In this document: positions 24,594 to 33,246 of the stretch, piece by piece
Position numbering within the stretch: position 1 is the stretch's first letter
Layout: every line of letters starts with the position of its first letter
DNA from: Planctomycetia bacterium
Lineage (GTDB): Bacteria; Planctomycetota; Planctomycetia; Pirellulales; UBA1268
Direction of reading: 5' to 3'
NCBI GenBank assembly: GCA_009919445.1
Contig: RGBY01000003.1
Span: 1 to 33,673, forward strand
Length of the DNA: 33,673 nucleotides
The notes under the pieces: model-generated
Databases searched by the model: none
Seen by the model: only the letters and a program-made list of their open reading frames with translations
Told to the model about the DNA's origin: nothing
Made by a program: the position numbers and the translations under genes

Positions 24594-27064
24594 TAGGCTG
24601 TCCTCTGATCGGGATACTTGACCCGACCGTGGTAGACGGCCGTCAGGCTCTTGATCAGGCTCTGCTCGATGACCCGTAGTTCTTCCAGCGTCAGGCCACA
24701 GTCTTCGAACTGGCCGTCAAGCAAACGCTTCATGGCCAGTTCATGGACGAGGCTCGAGATTCGAGCTGGAGTAGGTTCACTCAGTGAACGGCTGGCGCTT
24801 TCGACAGCGTCAGAAAGCATGAGCACAGCCGACTCACGGGTGCTCGGTCGCGGGCCAGGATAGCGGAAGGTCTGCTCGTCGACGCCACCGCTATTGGGAT
24901 CAGCCTGCGACTTTTCGGCTGCCCGTCGATAGAAGTATTCAACCAGCGTCGTGCCGTGATGTTCCAGGAGCAGGTCAACAATCGGCTGGGGCAGGTTGTA
25001 TTGGCGGGCAAGTTCGGCCCCTTCCTTCACGTGGGCGATGATGATGAGGCTGCTCATGGCTGGCACCAGTGCCTCGTGCCGGTTCTCTTGTCTGCCTTGA
25101 TTCTCAACGTAGTACGCCGGCTTGAGCATCTTGCCGACATCATGAAAGTAAGCGCCCACTCGCACCAGCAGGCCACGGGCACCAATGGCATCGGCTGCAG
25201 CCTCACCAATGCTGGCCACATTGATTGAGTGGTTGTAGGTGCCGGGTGCCCGTCGCACGAGTTCCTGAAGCAACGGGTGGGCCACATCACCAATCTCAAG
25301 CAGGCTGAGGTCAGTGAGGACGCCGAAGGTTTTCTCTACGAAAGGCAGGAGGCCCGTCATGAGGAAACCGGCTAGCAGCGTCCAGACACCAGTCCGGGCT
25401 GCTTCGAAAAGGAGGTAGAGGTCGAGCGGGTGTTCAGCCAGAAGGTTGGCGCCAATCTGCGTTGTCGTGGCGACCGCACCAGCCCAGAGCCCGACGTAGA
25501 TCAGTTTGCTCCGGCTGCGGATCTGGCCCATCCAGAAGATGGTGGCAGCAGCAGCAGCCGTGAGGGTGATGTAATCGGCCAGTCCCTGGCCCAGTCCGAC
25601 CACCAGCACCAGTGCCACCTCGGCCACTAACAGCAACGCCAGATCTTCGTCATAGGCAATCGCCACCGTCATGGCAAAGACCAGCAGCGGGAGGATTTCA
25701 GCCCGCCAGGCATCACCGGCCGCGAAGGAGCAGGCGGCCGTTGTGGCGATCACCAACACCAACAGGGTGGCGACATGGCCGAGATCGAGGAGGACGTCAC
25801 GGTGATGCAGGTGCAGGTAGAAACCGGCCAGGGTGAACATGGCGACAAACAGGCCCAAGAGTGAGGCTGCCCGTCCAATCCGCTCACCCACAGGCTGTTG
25901 CCGCAGCGCCTCCTCGTGTTCCAGTTTGAGAAGGGTCAGTTCTTCACTGGTGATTTCTTTGCCGGCCGGCACCAGAAGGTCGCCTGCGGCATAACGGACA
26001 AACTGCTTGGGTGTCTTTTCAATGGCCTCGGCCTTGGCCCGCGATGTGGCCTCACTATCGACCTCAAGCGAACCGGTCAGGCGGGGGTCGACCCAGTTAA
26101 AGACGCGGTCGGTCAGGGGGCCCGCACCAAGTTCCTCCGTCAGCCGGGACTTCAGCCGAATCTTGGCTTCTCCCAGCAACACGTCGGCCACCTGAGCCCG
26201 AAGCATTTCTGTTGCGTTGCCCAGGGGATGGACATCAATTTCTGTCTGGCTGCCCTCGTCGAGTCCATGCTGAATTTTTTCGAGCACACCCTGAGCTTCG
26301 AGTGGCGCGAAGGCCCGGTCGATGGCTTTGTTGAACTCCAGAAGTTTCTCTTTGGTTCCGACCCGGCTGCGAAAGGCCGTAAAGGCCTGCTCGGCCTCGA
26401 TTTTCTGCCGTGCAAATTCGGTGACAGACGGCTGAGCAGGCTGGGCAGGAGCCTCGTCTCCGGTCGGGTTTGGCTCGGGCTGGTCTTCGGTGGAAGTGAC
26501 GGCGGCAGCAAGCCCGATGTCATCTGGCGTGGTGGCGGGAGGTGTGGTCGGCTCCGGTGCAATCGGTGGATCTGGTGGCTTCACAACAGTCCCCGGCGCA
26601 GGCACCGGCAACCGTTCCAGCACTGCTGCGGTATCAGGTGCAAACTCCAGCCAGGCATCTCGGGAAACAGCAGCCAGGGTTTCGGCGGCAGCAATTTCGG
26701 CGACGCGATTCTTCAGGCCGTCACGAATGCGAAGGATTGGCCCACGGTCCTGGATGTAGACAACCCGCACCTGAGACGTCGCCCGTTCCTGGGCCGCCCG
26801 AGTGCGGTCAAGGTCAGGCTTTTCAAACGGCAACCGCGACACCACGCCGCGTGGGGCAACCGTGCCAAGTCGAAAGGCAAATGGCTGCGACCAGCCGTGC
26901 AGCAGGATCAGCAGGGTCAACCCGGCCAAAAGGCAGAGGCCAAGGCGGACGAGCACTTCCGACCGAGAGATAGTCTCGAGCAGGTGTCCCCAGAAGCCCT
27001 GGGGACCCTCCATCGAGGATGCACGGCGAATGCGGCGGCGAAAAGAAGAAGGGGCGATACTCAT
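24593..27064 (-). CDS. 7TM-HD (PgpH/YqfF-type) phosphodiesterase
   Basis: An 823-residue membrane phosphodiesterase of the 7TMR-HDED/HDIG class. One membrane segment at about 39-56 is followed by an extracytoplasmic 7TMR-HDED region (about 60-390), a multi-pass membrane block (about 395-590) and a cytoplasmic HD domain (about 600-780). The HD motif is seen in TYNHSINVASIGEAAADAIG with VGAYFHDVGK shortly after. PgpH of Listeria and its Bacillus relative degrade c-di-AMP, so the same reaction is inferred; no diadenylate cyclase is in the window. A Pro/Thr/Glu-rich insert of about 60 residues (152-212) interrupts the outside region. It is followed by ybeY with 1-nt overlap and preceded by phoH with a 47-bp gap. 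No Shine-Dalgarno is seen at ATG 27064. Confidence 0.92.
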   Translation of the reverse strand: MSIAPSSFRRRIRRASSMEGPQGFWGHLLETISRSEVLVRLGLCLLAGLTLLILLHGWSQPFAFRLGTVAPRGVVSRLPFEKPDLDRTRAAQERATSQVRVVYIQDRGPILRIRDGLKNRVAEIAAAETLAAVSRDAWLEFAPDTAAVLERLPVPAPGTVVKPPDPPIAPEPTTPPATTPDDIGLAAAVTSTEDQPEPNPTGDEAPAQPAQPSVTEFARQKIEAEQAFTAFRSRVGTKEKLLEFNKAIDRAFAPLEAQGVLEKIQHGLDEGSQTEIDVHPLGNATEMLRAQVADVLLGEAKIRLKSRLTEELGAGPLTDRVFNWVDPRLTGSLEVDSEATSRAKAEAIEKTPKQFVRYAAGDLLVPAGKEITSEELTLLKLEHEEALRQQPVGERIGRAASLLGLFVAMFTLAGFYLHLHHRDVLLDLGHVATLLVLVIATTAACSFAAGDAWRAEILPLLVFAMTVAIAYDEDLALLLVAEVALVLVVGLGQGLADYITLTAAAAATIFWMGQIRSRSKLIYVGLWAGAVATTTQIGANLLAEHPLDLYLLFEAARTGVWTLLAGFLMTGLLPFVEKTFGVLTDLSLLEIGDVAHPLLQELVRRAPGTYNHSINVASIGEAAADAIGARGLLVRVGAYFHDVGKMLKPAYYVENQGRQENRHEALVPAMSSLIIIAHVKEGAELARQYNLPQPIVDLLLEHHGTTLVEYFYRRAAEKSQADPNSGGVDEQTFRYPGPRPSTRESAVLMLSDAVESASRSLSEPTPARISSLVHELAMKRLLDGQFEDCGLTLEELRVIEQSLIKSLTAVYHGRVKYPDQRTA

Positions 27065-27111
27065 CGCGTCATGCTTTGGTGAATGCCGAAGGGTGGCTGG
27101 CCTGTCCTTAA

Positions 27112-28041
27112 TTATTCCTCGTAAGCGTCGACAATGCGCTGAACAAGCGGATGTCGCACAATGTCGGCTCCGCCAAGGCTAATTTTCCGGCAGCCAGTAA
27201 CGCCTGAAAGCCGCTCCATAGCGTCAATCAAGCCACTGCGGCGATTCGGTGGGAGGTCAATCTGCGTGGTATCGCCGGAGATCACCATTTTTGAGCCAAC
27301 CCCAAGCCGGGTGAGAAACATCTTCATTTGGGCGGCAGTGGTGTTTTGGGCCTCATCCAAAATGATGAAGGCGTTATTAAGTGTTCGTCCCCGCATGTAG
27401 GCCAGGGGAATCATCTCGATGACGTCCTGTTCAGTCAGTCGCTTCAGCAACTCGTAGTCCATCATTTCCCGGAGGGCATCGAGCAGTGGTCGCAGATAAG
27501 GGTTGATCTTGGCCTGCAGGTCACCAGGGAGAAAGCCAAGGCTCTCACCCGCTTCAACGGCTGGGCGGACGAGAACGATTTTGGTGACCTGCTCGCTGCG
27601 AAGAGCGGAGACCGCCATGGCGACAGCCAGAAATGTTTTGCCGCAGCCGGCCGGGCCTTCACAGAAGACGACATCGTGATCACGAATGGCTCGGACATAG
27701 GTGGCCTGTCCGGCCGAACGAGGCACAACATGGCCGCCTGGACGCTGCACCTCAATTGACTCGTGTTGGGTCTGTTCTGCACCGTCGGAATTAGTGGCCA
27801 GCAGCCGGTCAACGTCGGCATCATTGACGACACCCTGACGACGAGCAATCTGGTCAAGGGTCTCAAAGATCTCAGCCGCCCGTTGCACGGCAGCCTCATT
27901 CCCTTCGATATGAATCGCGTCACCACGGGCCGAGACACCCACGCCGAGGGCAGCGCGAATTCTGCGGAGGTGTTGGTCGCGCGGGCCGAAGACCGCCAGC
28001 AGGCGCTTCGAATCGACCACAGCAATCGTCGTGCGAGACAT
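27112..28041 (-). CDS. phoH: PhoH-like ATPase (YbeZ type)
   Basis: A 309-residue P-loop ATPase thought to act with YbeY in RNA metabolism. Residues 1-65 form a KH-like N-terminal part (RLLAVFGPRDQHLRRIRAAL), followed by a short linker. The PhoH core carries Walker A GPAGCGKT (129-136), VRPAVEAGESLGFLPGD (158-174), Walker B FIILDEAQN (225-233) and GDTTQIDLP. The length (309) is that of the usual phoH/YbeZ family. ATG 28041 is preferred over the TTG immediately before it. A 205-bp gap to cdsA and its position at the head of the phoH-ybeY part suggest a possible internal promoter, although none is recognised. Confidence 0.94.
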   Translation of the reverse strand: MSRTTIAVVDSKRLLAVFGPRDQHLRRIRAALGVGVSARGDAIHIEGNEAAVQRAAEIFETLDQIARRQGVVNDADVDRLLATNSDGAEQTQHESIEVQRPGGHVVPRSAGQATYVRAIRDHDVVFCEGPAGCGKTFLAVAMAVSALRSEQVTKIVLVRPAVEAGESLGFLPGDLQAKINPYLRPLLDALREMMDYELLKRLTEQDVIEMIPLAYMRGRTLNNAFIILDEAQNTTAAQMKMFLTRLGVGSKMVISGDTTQIDLPPNRRSGLIDAMERLSGVTGCRKISLGGADIVRHPLVQRIVDAYEE

Positions 28042-28246
28042 CAAAGCCCGTCAGGCATCTGCCGGTGACGGTCTCGGGGGAAGGGGGGGTACGCCACGCG
28101 GCGAACCGTTGGCTCGCAGCTACCGCTACGAGCAACATTAAATGGTACCCGGGGAAGCCCGCTGATCCCAGCAAATTCAGCCATGTGCCTGCTTTTTCGG
28201 CTGATTCGGCCGCCGGACTCCCGGCTGGTCAGCCGCAGCCCAGCCC

Positions 28247-29200
28247 TCAGCCGCTGGCATTGACCCAAAGGATCCAGGCGACCGGGGCGGCAAACAACAG
28301 AGAGTCGATCAGGTCGAGCACGCCCCCAAGACCGCCAAGCAGTCTGCCCGAGTCCTTCGTGCCGAGTTCTCGCTTGATGAGAGATTCCGCCAGATCACCT
28401 GCCATCCCGGCCAGACCGACGAGCAGGCCGAAGCCAACCCAGCCACCCAGCGGTTGGGCCGCCACGGCGAAGGCAGTCCCCTGGGAAGCAACCAGCACAA
28501 GCCATGCTGCAGCCAGTGAACCAGCCAGTGAACCGAAGGCTCCTTCCCAGGTCTTACCGGGGCTGAGCCGGGGTGCCAGCGGGATGCGGCCAATTGAGGC
28601 ACCAACAAGATAGGCAGCCACGTCGCCCAATTTGACGACAGCAATCAGGCTAAGCAACGGGACAATGCCAAGGTGGCCAGCGCCGGTCTGCTCAGGGCCA
28701 AGGTTTTCGACGTGCACCAGTCGTAGGCCGACCATGAATGCCATGGGAAGCCCAAGGTAAGTCAGCACGAGAACACCGGCCGACAGTCGCTCAAGTGCCT
28801 GGTCATCGGCACGCCCACCGGCAATTTCACGTCCGAAGAGCATGGCGACCGCAGCCGTAGCAGCCAGCGCAGCCCAACTCAGCGATGCCACCGGTGCGGT
28901 GACACCGGTGTCGGCCACCATCGCCTGGGTGCCCACGGCAACTGAGACAAAGATGGCAACCACACCGGCCCGCAGCAGCCCACCAGGCAATCGCAGGCCT
29001 CTGGCCCGATAGAGCGCGACAAGTTCATCGACGCCGCCAATGGCCAGAAGCATAAGGATCGGCAGGAGCCACCAGGCCGGGAGGCCCCCCAGAAACCCAG
29101 TGGCATCAGCCCAGGCCAGAGCCGCAAAACTGACCAGCAGGCCAGCCGAGGTGGCGGTCCGAGAGGCGAGGGTGGCAAAGGAATGGCGGCCAGCGGTCAT
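28247..29200 (-). CDS. cdsA: phosphatidate cytidylyltransferase
   Basis: A 317-residue multi-pass membrane enzyme forming CDP-diacylglycerol from phosphatidate and CTP, the branch point of phospholipid synthesis. Seven or eight hydrophobic segments can be counted. The motifs RLSPGKTWEGAFGS and SLIKRELGTKDSG (273-285) are diagnostic. In the last part of the signature, where most enzymes have G-H-G-G-x-x-D-R-x-D, this protein has G-L-G-G-V-L-D-L-I-D, so the His and Arg are both Leu (L291, L297). The catalytic D283 and D296/D299 are kept. ATG 29200 overlaps the uppS stop as ATGA, as expected for the widespread uppS-cdsA pair. Confidence 0.92.
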   Translation of the reverse strand: MTAGRHSFATLASRTATSAGLLVSFAALAWADATGFLGGLPAWWLLPILMLLAIGGVDELVALYRARGLRLPGGLLRAGVVAIFVSVAVGTQAMVADTGVTAPVASLSWAALAATAAVAMLFGREIAGGRADDQALERLSAGVLVLTYLGLPMAFMVGLRLVHVENLGPEQTGAGHLGIVPLLSLIAVVKLGDVAAYLVGASIGRIPLAPRLSPGKTWEGAFGSLAGSLAAAWLVLVASQGTAFAVAAQPLGGWVGFGLLVGLAGMAGDLAESLIKRELGTKDSGRLLGGLGGVLDLIDSLLFAAPVAWILWVNASG

Positions 29201-29961
29201 AGAGAGGTCAGGCCTCCGAAGCGTCGTTCCCGAGACTGATAGGCAGCGATTGCCTGATCGAGGTGCGTGGTGGTGAATTCAGGCCAGGCAGCCGGTGTGA
29301 CCCAGAGTTCAGCGTAACTGATCTGCCAGAGGAGGAAGTTGCTGACCCGCATCTCACCGGCGGTTCGAATCAGCAGATCTGGGTCTGGCATACCGGCTGT
29401 TTCAAGGTGAGCGGCGAAGCTAGCCTCGTCAATCGTATCAGGTTCACGCTCTCCGGCGGCTACCTGCTGAGCCAGGCTGCGGGCAGCAGCAGCAATTTCA
29501 GCTCGTCCCCCGTAGTTGATGGCAAGACAGAGACGCATGCCGCTGTTTCCGGCACAGAGCGAGATGGTTTCATCAATGGCGGCCAGGGTCGCTGCCGGGA
29601 GCGGCGTCCGGTCGCCGATCATGGCGAGTTGAATCTGTTCCCGGAGGAGCAGGTCGCGCTCTTCGATCATGTACTGCTTCAGAAGCAGCATGAGGAAGTC
29701 GATTTCCTGCTGCGGACGCCGCCAGTTTTCGCTCGACAGGCAATAGAGGGTGAGCTGCTCGATGCCGAGTCTGGCTGCATGCTCAGTGACCTGACGAACA
29801 CTTGTGACCCCCTGTTGGTGGCCTTCGATGCGGGGAAGGTCACGCTGCTGGGCCCAGCGGCCGTTGCCATCCATGATGATGGCAATGTGCCGTGGCAAGA
29901 CGGCGGCAGAGCCGGTCGAACTGGTCTGGTGATGAGGCAGGTCTGCGGTGGAAGACTTCAC
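29197..29961 (-). CDS. uppS: isoprenyl (undecaprenyl) diphosphate synthase
   Basis: A cis-prenyltransferase that builds the C55 carrier lipid for peptidoglycan and other envelope glycans. GTG 29961 is chosen because it overlaps the purA stop as GTGA, like most junctions of this block, and gives 254 residues, a usual length. ATG 29997 is possible but would overlap purA by 40 bases and has no Shine-Dalgarno. Motifs are HIAIIMDGNGRWA with the catalytic Asp at 31, YCLSSENWRRP, MRLCLAINYGGR, and DLLIRTAGEMRVSNFLLWQ. The usual R-T-S-G-E is R-T-A-G-E here. cdsA follows with a 4-bp overlap. Confidence 0.93.
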   Translation of the reverse strand: MKSSTADLPHHQTSSTGSAAVLPRHIAIIMDGNGRWAQQRDLPRIEGHQQGVTSVRQVTEHAARLGIEQLTLYCLSSENWRRPQQEIDFLMLLLKQYMIEERDLLLREQIQLAMIGDRTPLPAATLAAIDETISLCAGNSGMRLCLAINYGGRAEIAAAARSLAQQVAAGEREPDTIDEASFAAHLETAGMPDPDLLIRTAGEMRVSNFLLWQISYAELWVTPAAWPEFTTTHLDQAIAAYQSRERRFGGLTSL

Positions 29962-31307
29962 ACCGTGGCCTGTTCCTGCTGCGGGTTTGGAGGGCATGGT
30001 GCGGTTGCCGGGAACCCTTCACGGAAAATGGTTTGCGCGCGATCGGGACCGACTGAGACAATTGACACAGGTCGGCCAAGAAGTTCTCCGATGCGATCGA
30101 TGTACCGCCGGGCATTGACGGGCAGGTCAGCCTCACGACGAACATCAGTGAGTTCCTCTGGCCAGCCAGGCAGGGTCTCATAAATGGGCTCTGCCTCTTG
30201 AAGATCTTCAATCTGACTGGGGAAGCGATCGACCACCTCTCCTCTGATGCGGTAGGCGGTGCAGATTTTCAGTTCCTCGAGCCCACCGAGCACGTCAAGG
30301 AGCATGACGGCCAGTTCATCAACACCGGAGAGCCGCGACGTGTATCGGGTGGCGACGGCATCAAACCAGCCACAGCGACGCGGGCGTTGGGTGACCGTGC
30401 CAAACTCACGGCCTCGCTGCCGTAGGTGTTCGCCGATGGCGTTGTCCTGTTCGGTGGGCAGGGGGCCACCGCCCACCCGGGTGGAATAAGCCTTGATCAC
30501 ACCGATGACCCGGTTGATCCACCTGCCCGGCACGCCAGACCCGCTGGCGACGCCGACTCCGGAGGAGTTGCTGCTGGTAACAAACGGAAAAGTGCCATGG
30601 TCGATATCGAGTAACGCGCCCTGGGCTCCCTCAAACAAGAGCGGCCGTCCAGTTTCGGCAGCATCAAGAAGGAAATTTGTGGTTTCTCCGACATAGTCTC
30701 GCAGCCGTTCGGCGTAGCCACAGTACTGCTGGAAAACGGCGTTTCGATCGAGGTCAAGTTTAGGCATCTCGCCTGGACGTGACGCCTCGAGGAACCGCTG
30801 TTTCACATCGAAGACATGATCGAACGTCTCGCGGAAGGTGGGGCGATAGAGGTCGCCCAGCCGAAAGGCCAGGGAGCGTCCCACCTTGTCCCGGTAGCAG
30901 GGGCCGATCCCCCGGCCTGTTGTTCCGATCGACTCTCCGCTGGAGAGGCTGCCGTTTAAGATCGCGTCTTCGGCCATGTGCCATGGAAAGACAACATGGG
31001 CCCGGTCGCTCAGCCGAAGTTTGCCAGCCACCGTCACGCCACGGCCTTCAAGCATGTCGATCTCACCGATCACGCTTGCCGGATCGAGCACGACGCCACC
31101 GGTGACCACGCAGGTGACGCCATCGCGGAGGATGCCGCTGGGAATCAGGGAGAGCTTCCAGGTCTCACCGCCGGAAACCACGGTGTGGCCAGCGTTTGCC
31201 CCACCCTGGTAGCGGACCACGATCTCGTGATCTTCGGTGAGGATGTCGACAAGTTTTCCCTTGGCTTCATCCCCCCACTGCAAACCGACAACGCAGGTAC
31301 CGGGCAC
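29958..31307 (-). CDS. purA: adenylosuccinate synthetase
   Basis: A 449-residue enzyme making adenylosuccinate from IMP, aspartate and GTP, the first committed step to AMP. The start is GTG 31307 with AGAGGGG 7 nt upstream (31315-31321). The phosphate loop is Q-W-G-D13-E-A15-K-G-K; most enzymes have GDEGKGK, so Gly is replaced by Ala. H41 in GGANAGHTV and the catalytic D13 are kept, as are GTTGRGIGPCYRDKVGR and FEGAQGALLDIDHGTFPFVT. The C-terminal 15 residues beyond the fold are Pro-rich and overlap the start of uppS. It heads the thirteen-gene minus-strand block, and a candidate promoter lies about 75 bases upstream. Confidence 0.95.
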   Translation of the reverse strand: MPGTCVVGLQWGDEAKGKLVDILTEDHEIVVRYQGGANAGHTVVSGGETWKLSLIPSGILRDGVTCVVTGGVVLDPASVIGEIDMLEGRGVTVAGKLRLSDRAHVVFPWHMAEDAILNGSLSSGESIGTTGRGIGPCYRDKVGRSLAFRLGDLYRPTFRETFDHVFDVKQRFLEASRPGEMPKLDLDRNAVFQQYCGYAERLRDYVGETTNFLLDAAETGRPLLFEGAQGALLDIDHGTFPFVTSSNSSGVGVASGSGVPGRWINRVIGVIKAYSTRVGGGPLPTEQDNAIGEHLRQRGREFGTVTQRPRRCGWFDAVATRYTSRLSGVDELAVMLLDVLGGLEELKICTAYRIRGEVVDRFPSQIEDLQEAEPIYETLPGWPEELTDVRREADLPVNARRYIDRIGELLGRPVSIVSVGPDRAQTIFREGFPATAPCPPNPQQEQATV

Positions 31308-31346
31308 GTCGAGGCCCCTCTCTTCTTCAGAAGACGAATCATGCGG

Positions 31347-31364
31347 GGCGGTGACCGAACCGCC
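31347..31364 (-). other. leader hairpin upstream of purA
   Basis: GGCGGT and ACCGCC form a perfect 6-bp stem with a 6-nt loop between the candidate promoter and the purA start. It may be an operator or an mRNA leader hairpin; nothing in the sequence identifies it as a known riboswitch. Confidence 0.3.
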
Positions 31365-31382
31365 AAAACCATATGCCTGTTG

Positions 31383-31410
31383 AGTCTAAAACCAGCCGTT
31401 GGAGGGTCAA
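31383..31410 (-). promoter_or_regulatory. candidate sigma70-type promoter for purA
   Basis: On the minus strand, TTGACC (31405-31410) is 16 bp from TAGACT (31383-31388), about 75 bases before the purA start. The -35 matches 5 of 6 and the -10 matches 4 of 6 consensus positions. Planctomycete promoters are poorly known, so this is tentative. Confidence 0.35.
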
Positions 31411-31572
31411 GCGGAGGCCGGCAGGACCGGCTGCCATGCCGGTCGGTGGTTCCTGTCGGGAATTCTGCGGCAGGCACTGGAGTGGGCGGCCCCGGGCGGT
31501 AGGATCGTGGGAGATGCGGCTGGCAGACCGGCTAGGCTGCCCCTCACCCCTCGCTGGGATGGTCCGAATACG

Positions 31573-32518
31573 ATGGCAAAACGCGGCACCGGGCAGGTCT
31601 TTCATGTGGCGGATGAGGCAGCTGGGCTGACGCTGGCAGCCTATCTGCGGCAGCAGATTCCAGAGACAAGCTGGGCGACTGCAGAAAAACTCGTGCGGGC
31701 CCGTCGCGTGACCATTCATGGCAATCTCTGTCGCGATGCTGCTCGGAGGCTGCAGGCGGGCGAGGTGGTCAAACTGCTCGACATTCCTGTTGCGGCCCCG
31801 CCCGGCCCCCGGGACGTGCACATCGTCTATCTCGACGAGTCCGTTGTGGTGGTCGACAAGCCCTCTGGCATCACCACCACGCGTCATCACGAAGAGGCAG
31901 GCTGGCCAAAGCGTCGGCGGCAGCTTCAGCCCACACTCGATGAGATGCTGCCGATCGTGATTGCCCGCTATCTCGACCGGGGCAAAAAAAAACGACCGCA
32001 CCCTGACCAGCCGACCGCGCCACGGCGGACGACGCCGGTACGGGCGGTGCATCGAATCGACCGTGAGACCAGCGGCCTCCTGGTCTTTGCCCGCACCGTT
32101 CCAGCCGGCCGCAGGCACAATCATCTCGCATCTCGTGCGTGACCGTGGGGATGGCCGTCGGGGCTCGTCGCCGGATGGCCACGGGAAACGGGCGGTGACG
32201 CATGTGCGACCGATTGAGCACTTTGGCGATGCCTACACCCTTGTTGAATGTCGGCTAGAAACCGGTCGGACCCATCAGATCAGAATTCATCTTGCCGAGA
32301 GCGGTCACCCAGTATGTGGCGAGCGGGTCTATTCGGCTCCCGCCAAAGTTGAGGCCGAGGATCGGTCCGGAGCCCGCCGAGTGGCCCTCCATGCTGCCGA
32401 ACTCGGGTTCATCCACCCGGTATCGGGTGAGATGGTGCAATACAGTTCGCCGCTACCGAACGATATTCGCAAATTGCTTGACCGGCTGGCGGCCAGCCAT
32501 GGGCGGCATGAAGCCTAA
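31573..32518 (+). pseudogene. RluA-family pseudouridine synthase broken by internal deletion and frameshift
   Basis: The reading starts at ATG 31573 and has an S4-like RNA-binding part (about residues 10-75), then YLDESVVVVDKPSGI and the catalytic-Asp motif HRIDRETSGLLVFART, all in frame 1, which stops at 32140-32142. The rest of the family resumes in frame 2: AAGTIISHLVRDRGDGRRGS, then LETGRTHQIRIHL and GHPVCGERVY, to the stop at 32516-32518. The switch lies at about 32097-32115. Compared with family layout roughly 25-30 residues are missing there, including the conserved R/K-x-Y strand, so this is more than a one-base error. The A9 run at 31984-31992 is not the cause, since both sides of it are in frame 1. 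It should be inactive, or the sequence carries an assembly error. RluA-type enzymes modify uridines in rRNA or tRNA. Confidence 0.75.
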
Positions 32519-32587
32519 ACATCAGGCCTAAAGGGGCCCGCCGCCACGGCTTGGGGCAATTCTGTTACGTTCGATAGCCTCGCTTCC

Positions 32588-33166
32588 ATGGGAATCGTGA
32601 GGGGAATAGTTGCCTGCCTGGGCCGGTTCATGATCGCGACCATTTTTCTGGTGAGCGCCCTGGGCAACAAGATCGTCAGATTCAATGCGGTGGCTGAGTT
32701 AATGGCAAGCAAGGGCATGCCGCAGACACCTGTCCTCGGCGTGCCAGCCCACAAGCTACTGCTTGTCGGGGCCATTGTGTTTCTGATTCTTGGTGGACTC
32801 TCTGTGGCAGTGGGCTACAAGGCCCGGGTCGGCAGCCTCATGCTGCTGATTTTTCTCGCAGCAGCGACCTTCTTCTTTCATGATTTCTGGAATGCTGAGG
32901 CTGAGCAGCAGCCAACTGAAATGATTCAGTTTTTGAAGAACCTTTCACTGGCGGGGACGATGCTGTTCCTCATTGCCAATGGAGCCGGGCCGGGCAGTCT
33001 CGATCAGCGGCAGGCAGGCAAACCGCGTTGTGCGGCACTGCCTCCCCAGGCCGATCAGCTGGCTAGCCTCGGCAGCCGAACACCACTGCCGGCAGATGGC
33101 GGTGGTACCGATCTGCCAACAAGCCAGACGCCTCCTGCCGACGCTGCTGCAGGGATGTCTTCCTGA
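32588..33166 (+). CDS. DoxX-family membrane protein
   Basis: A 192-residue protein with four hydrophobic segments at about residues 7-25, 56-75, 81-97 and 117-131, the DoxX topology. The first segment has L-G-R-F-M-I-A-T-I-F-L-V-S-A-L-G-N-K, and a polar loop contains F-F-F-H-D-F-W. These match the family, whose members are linked to thiol or oxidative-stress functions in some bacteria, although no reaction is established. The last 60 residues are Pro/Ala/Gly-rich, probably disordered and cytoplasmic. It follows the broken RluA gene by 69 bases. No Shine-Dalgarno is seen. Confidence 0.8.
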   Translation: MGIVRGIVACLGRFMIATIFLVSALGNKIVRFNAVAELMASKGMPQTPVLGVPAHKLLLVGAIVFLILGGLSVAVGYKARVGSLMLLIFLAAATFFFHDFWNAEAEQQPTEMIQFLKNLSLAGTMLFLIANGAGPGSLDQRQAGKPRCAALPPQADQLASLGSRTPLPADGGGTDLPTSQTPPADAAAGMSS

Positions 33167-33246
33167 GCGGCTCGGACTGGCATGCGGGCACCGAGCTCGT
33201 AGCGAAACAAGCAATCGGCCAATCGGCAAAAAACAGGCAGAAGAAG

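Noticed and set aside
25898..27082. Long plus-strand open frame of 394 codons
   Set aside because: It is antisense to the well-supported 7TM-HD gene and has no recognisable domain; high GC keeps such frames open.
31399..31572. N-terminal extension of the RluA-type gene
   Set aside because: The frame is open, but the residues show no family similarity; the S4-like part begins just after ATG 31573.
31984..31992. A9 run as a programmed frameshift or slippage site for the RluA gene
   Set aside because: The catalytic HRIDRETSG after the run is still in the original frame, so slippage here would not join the two halves.
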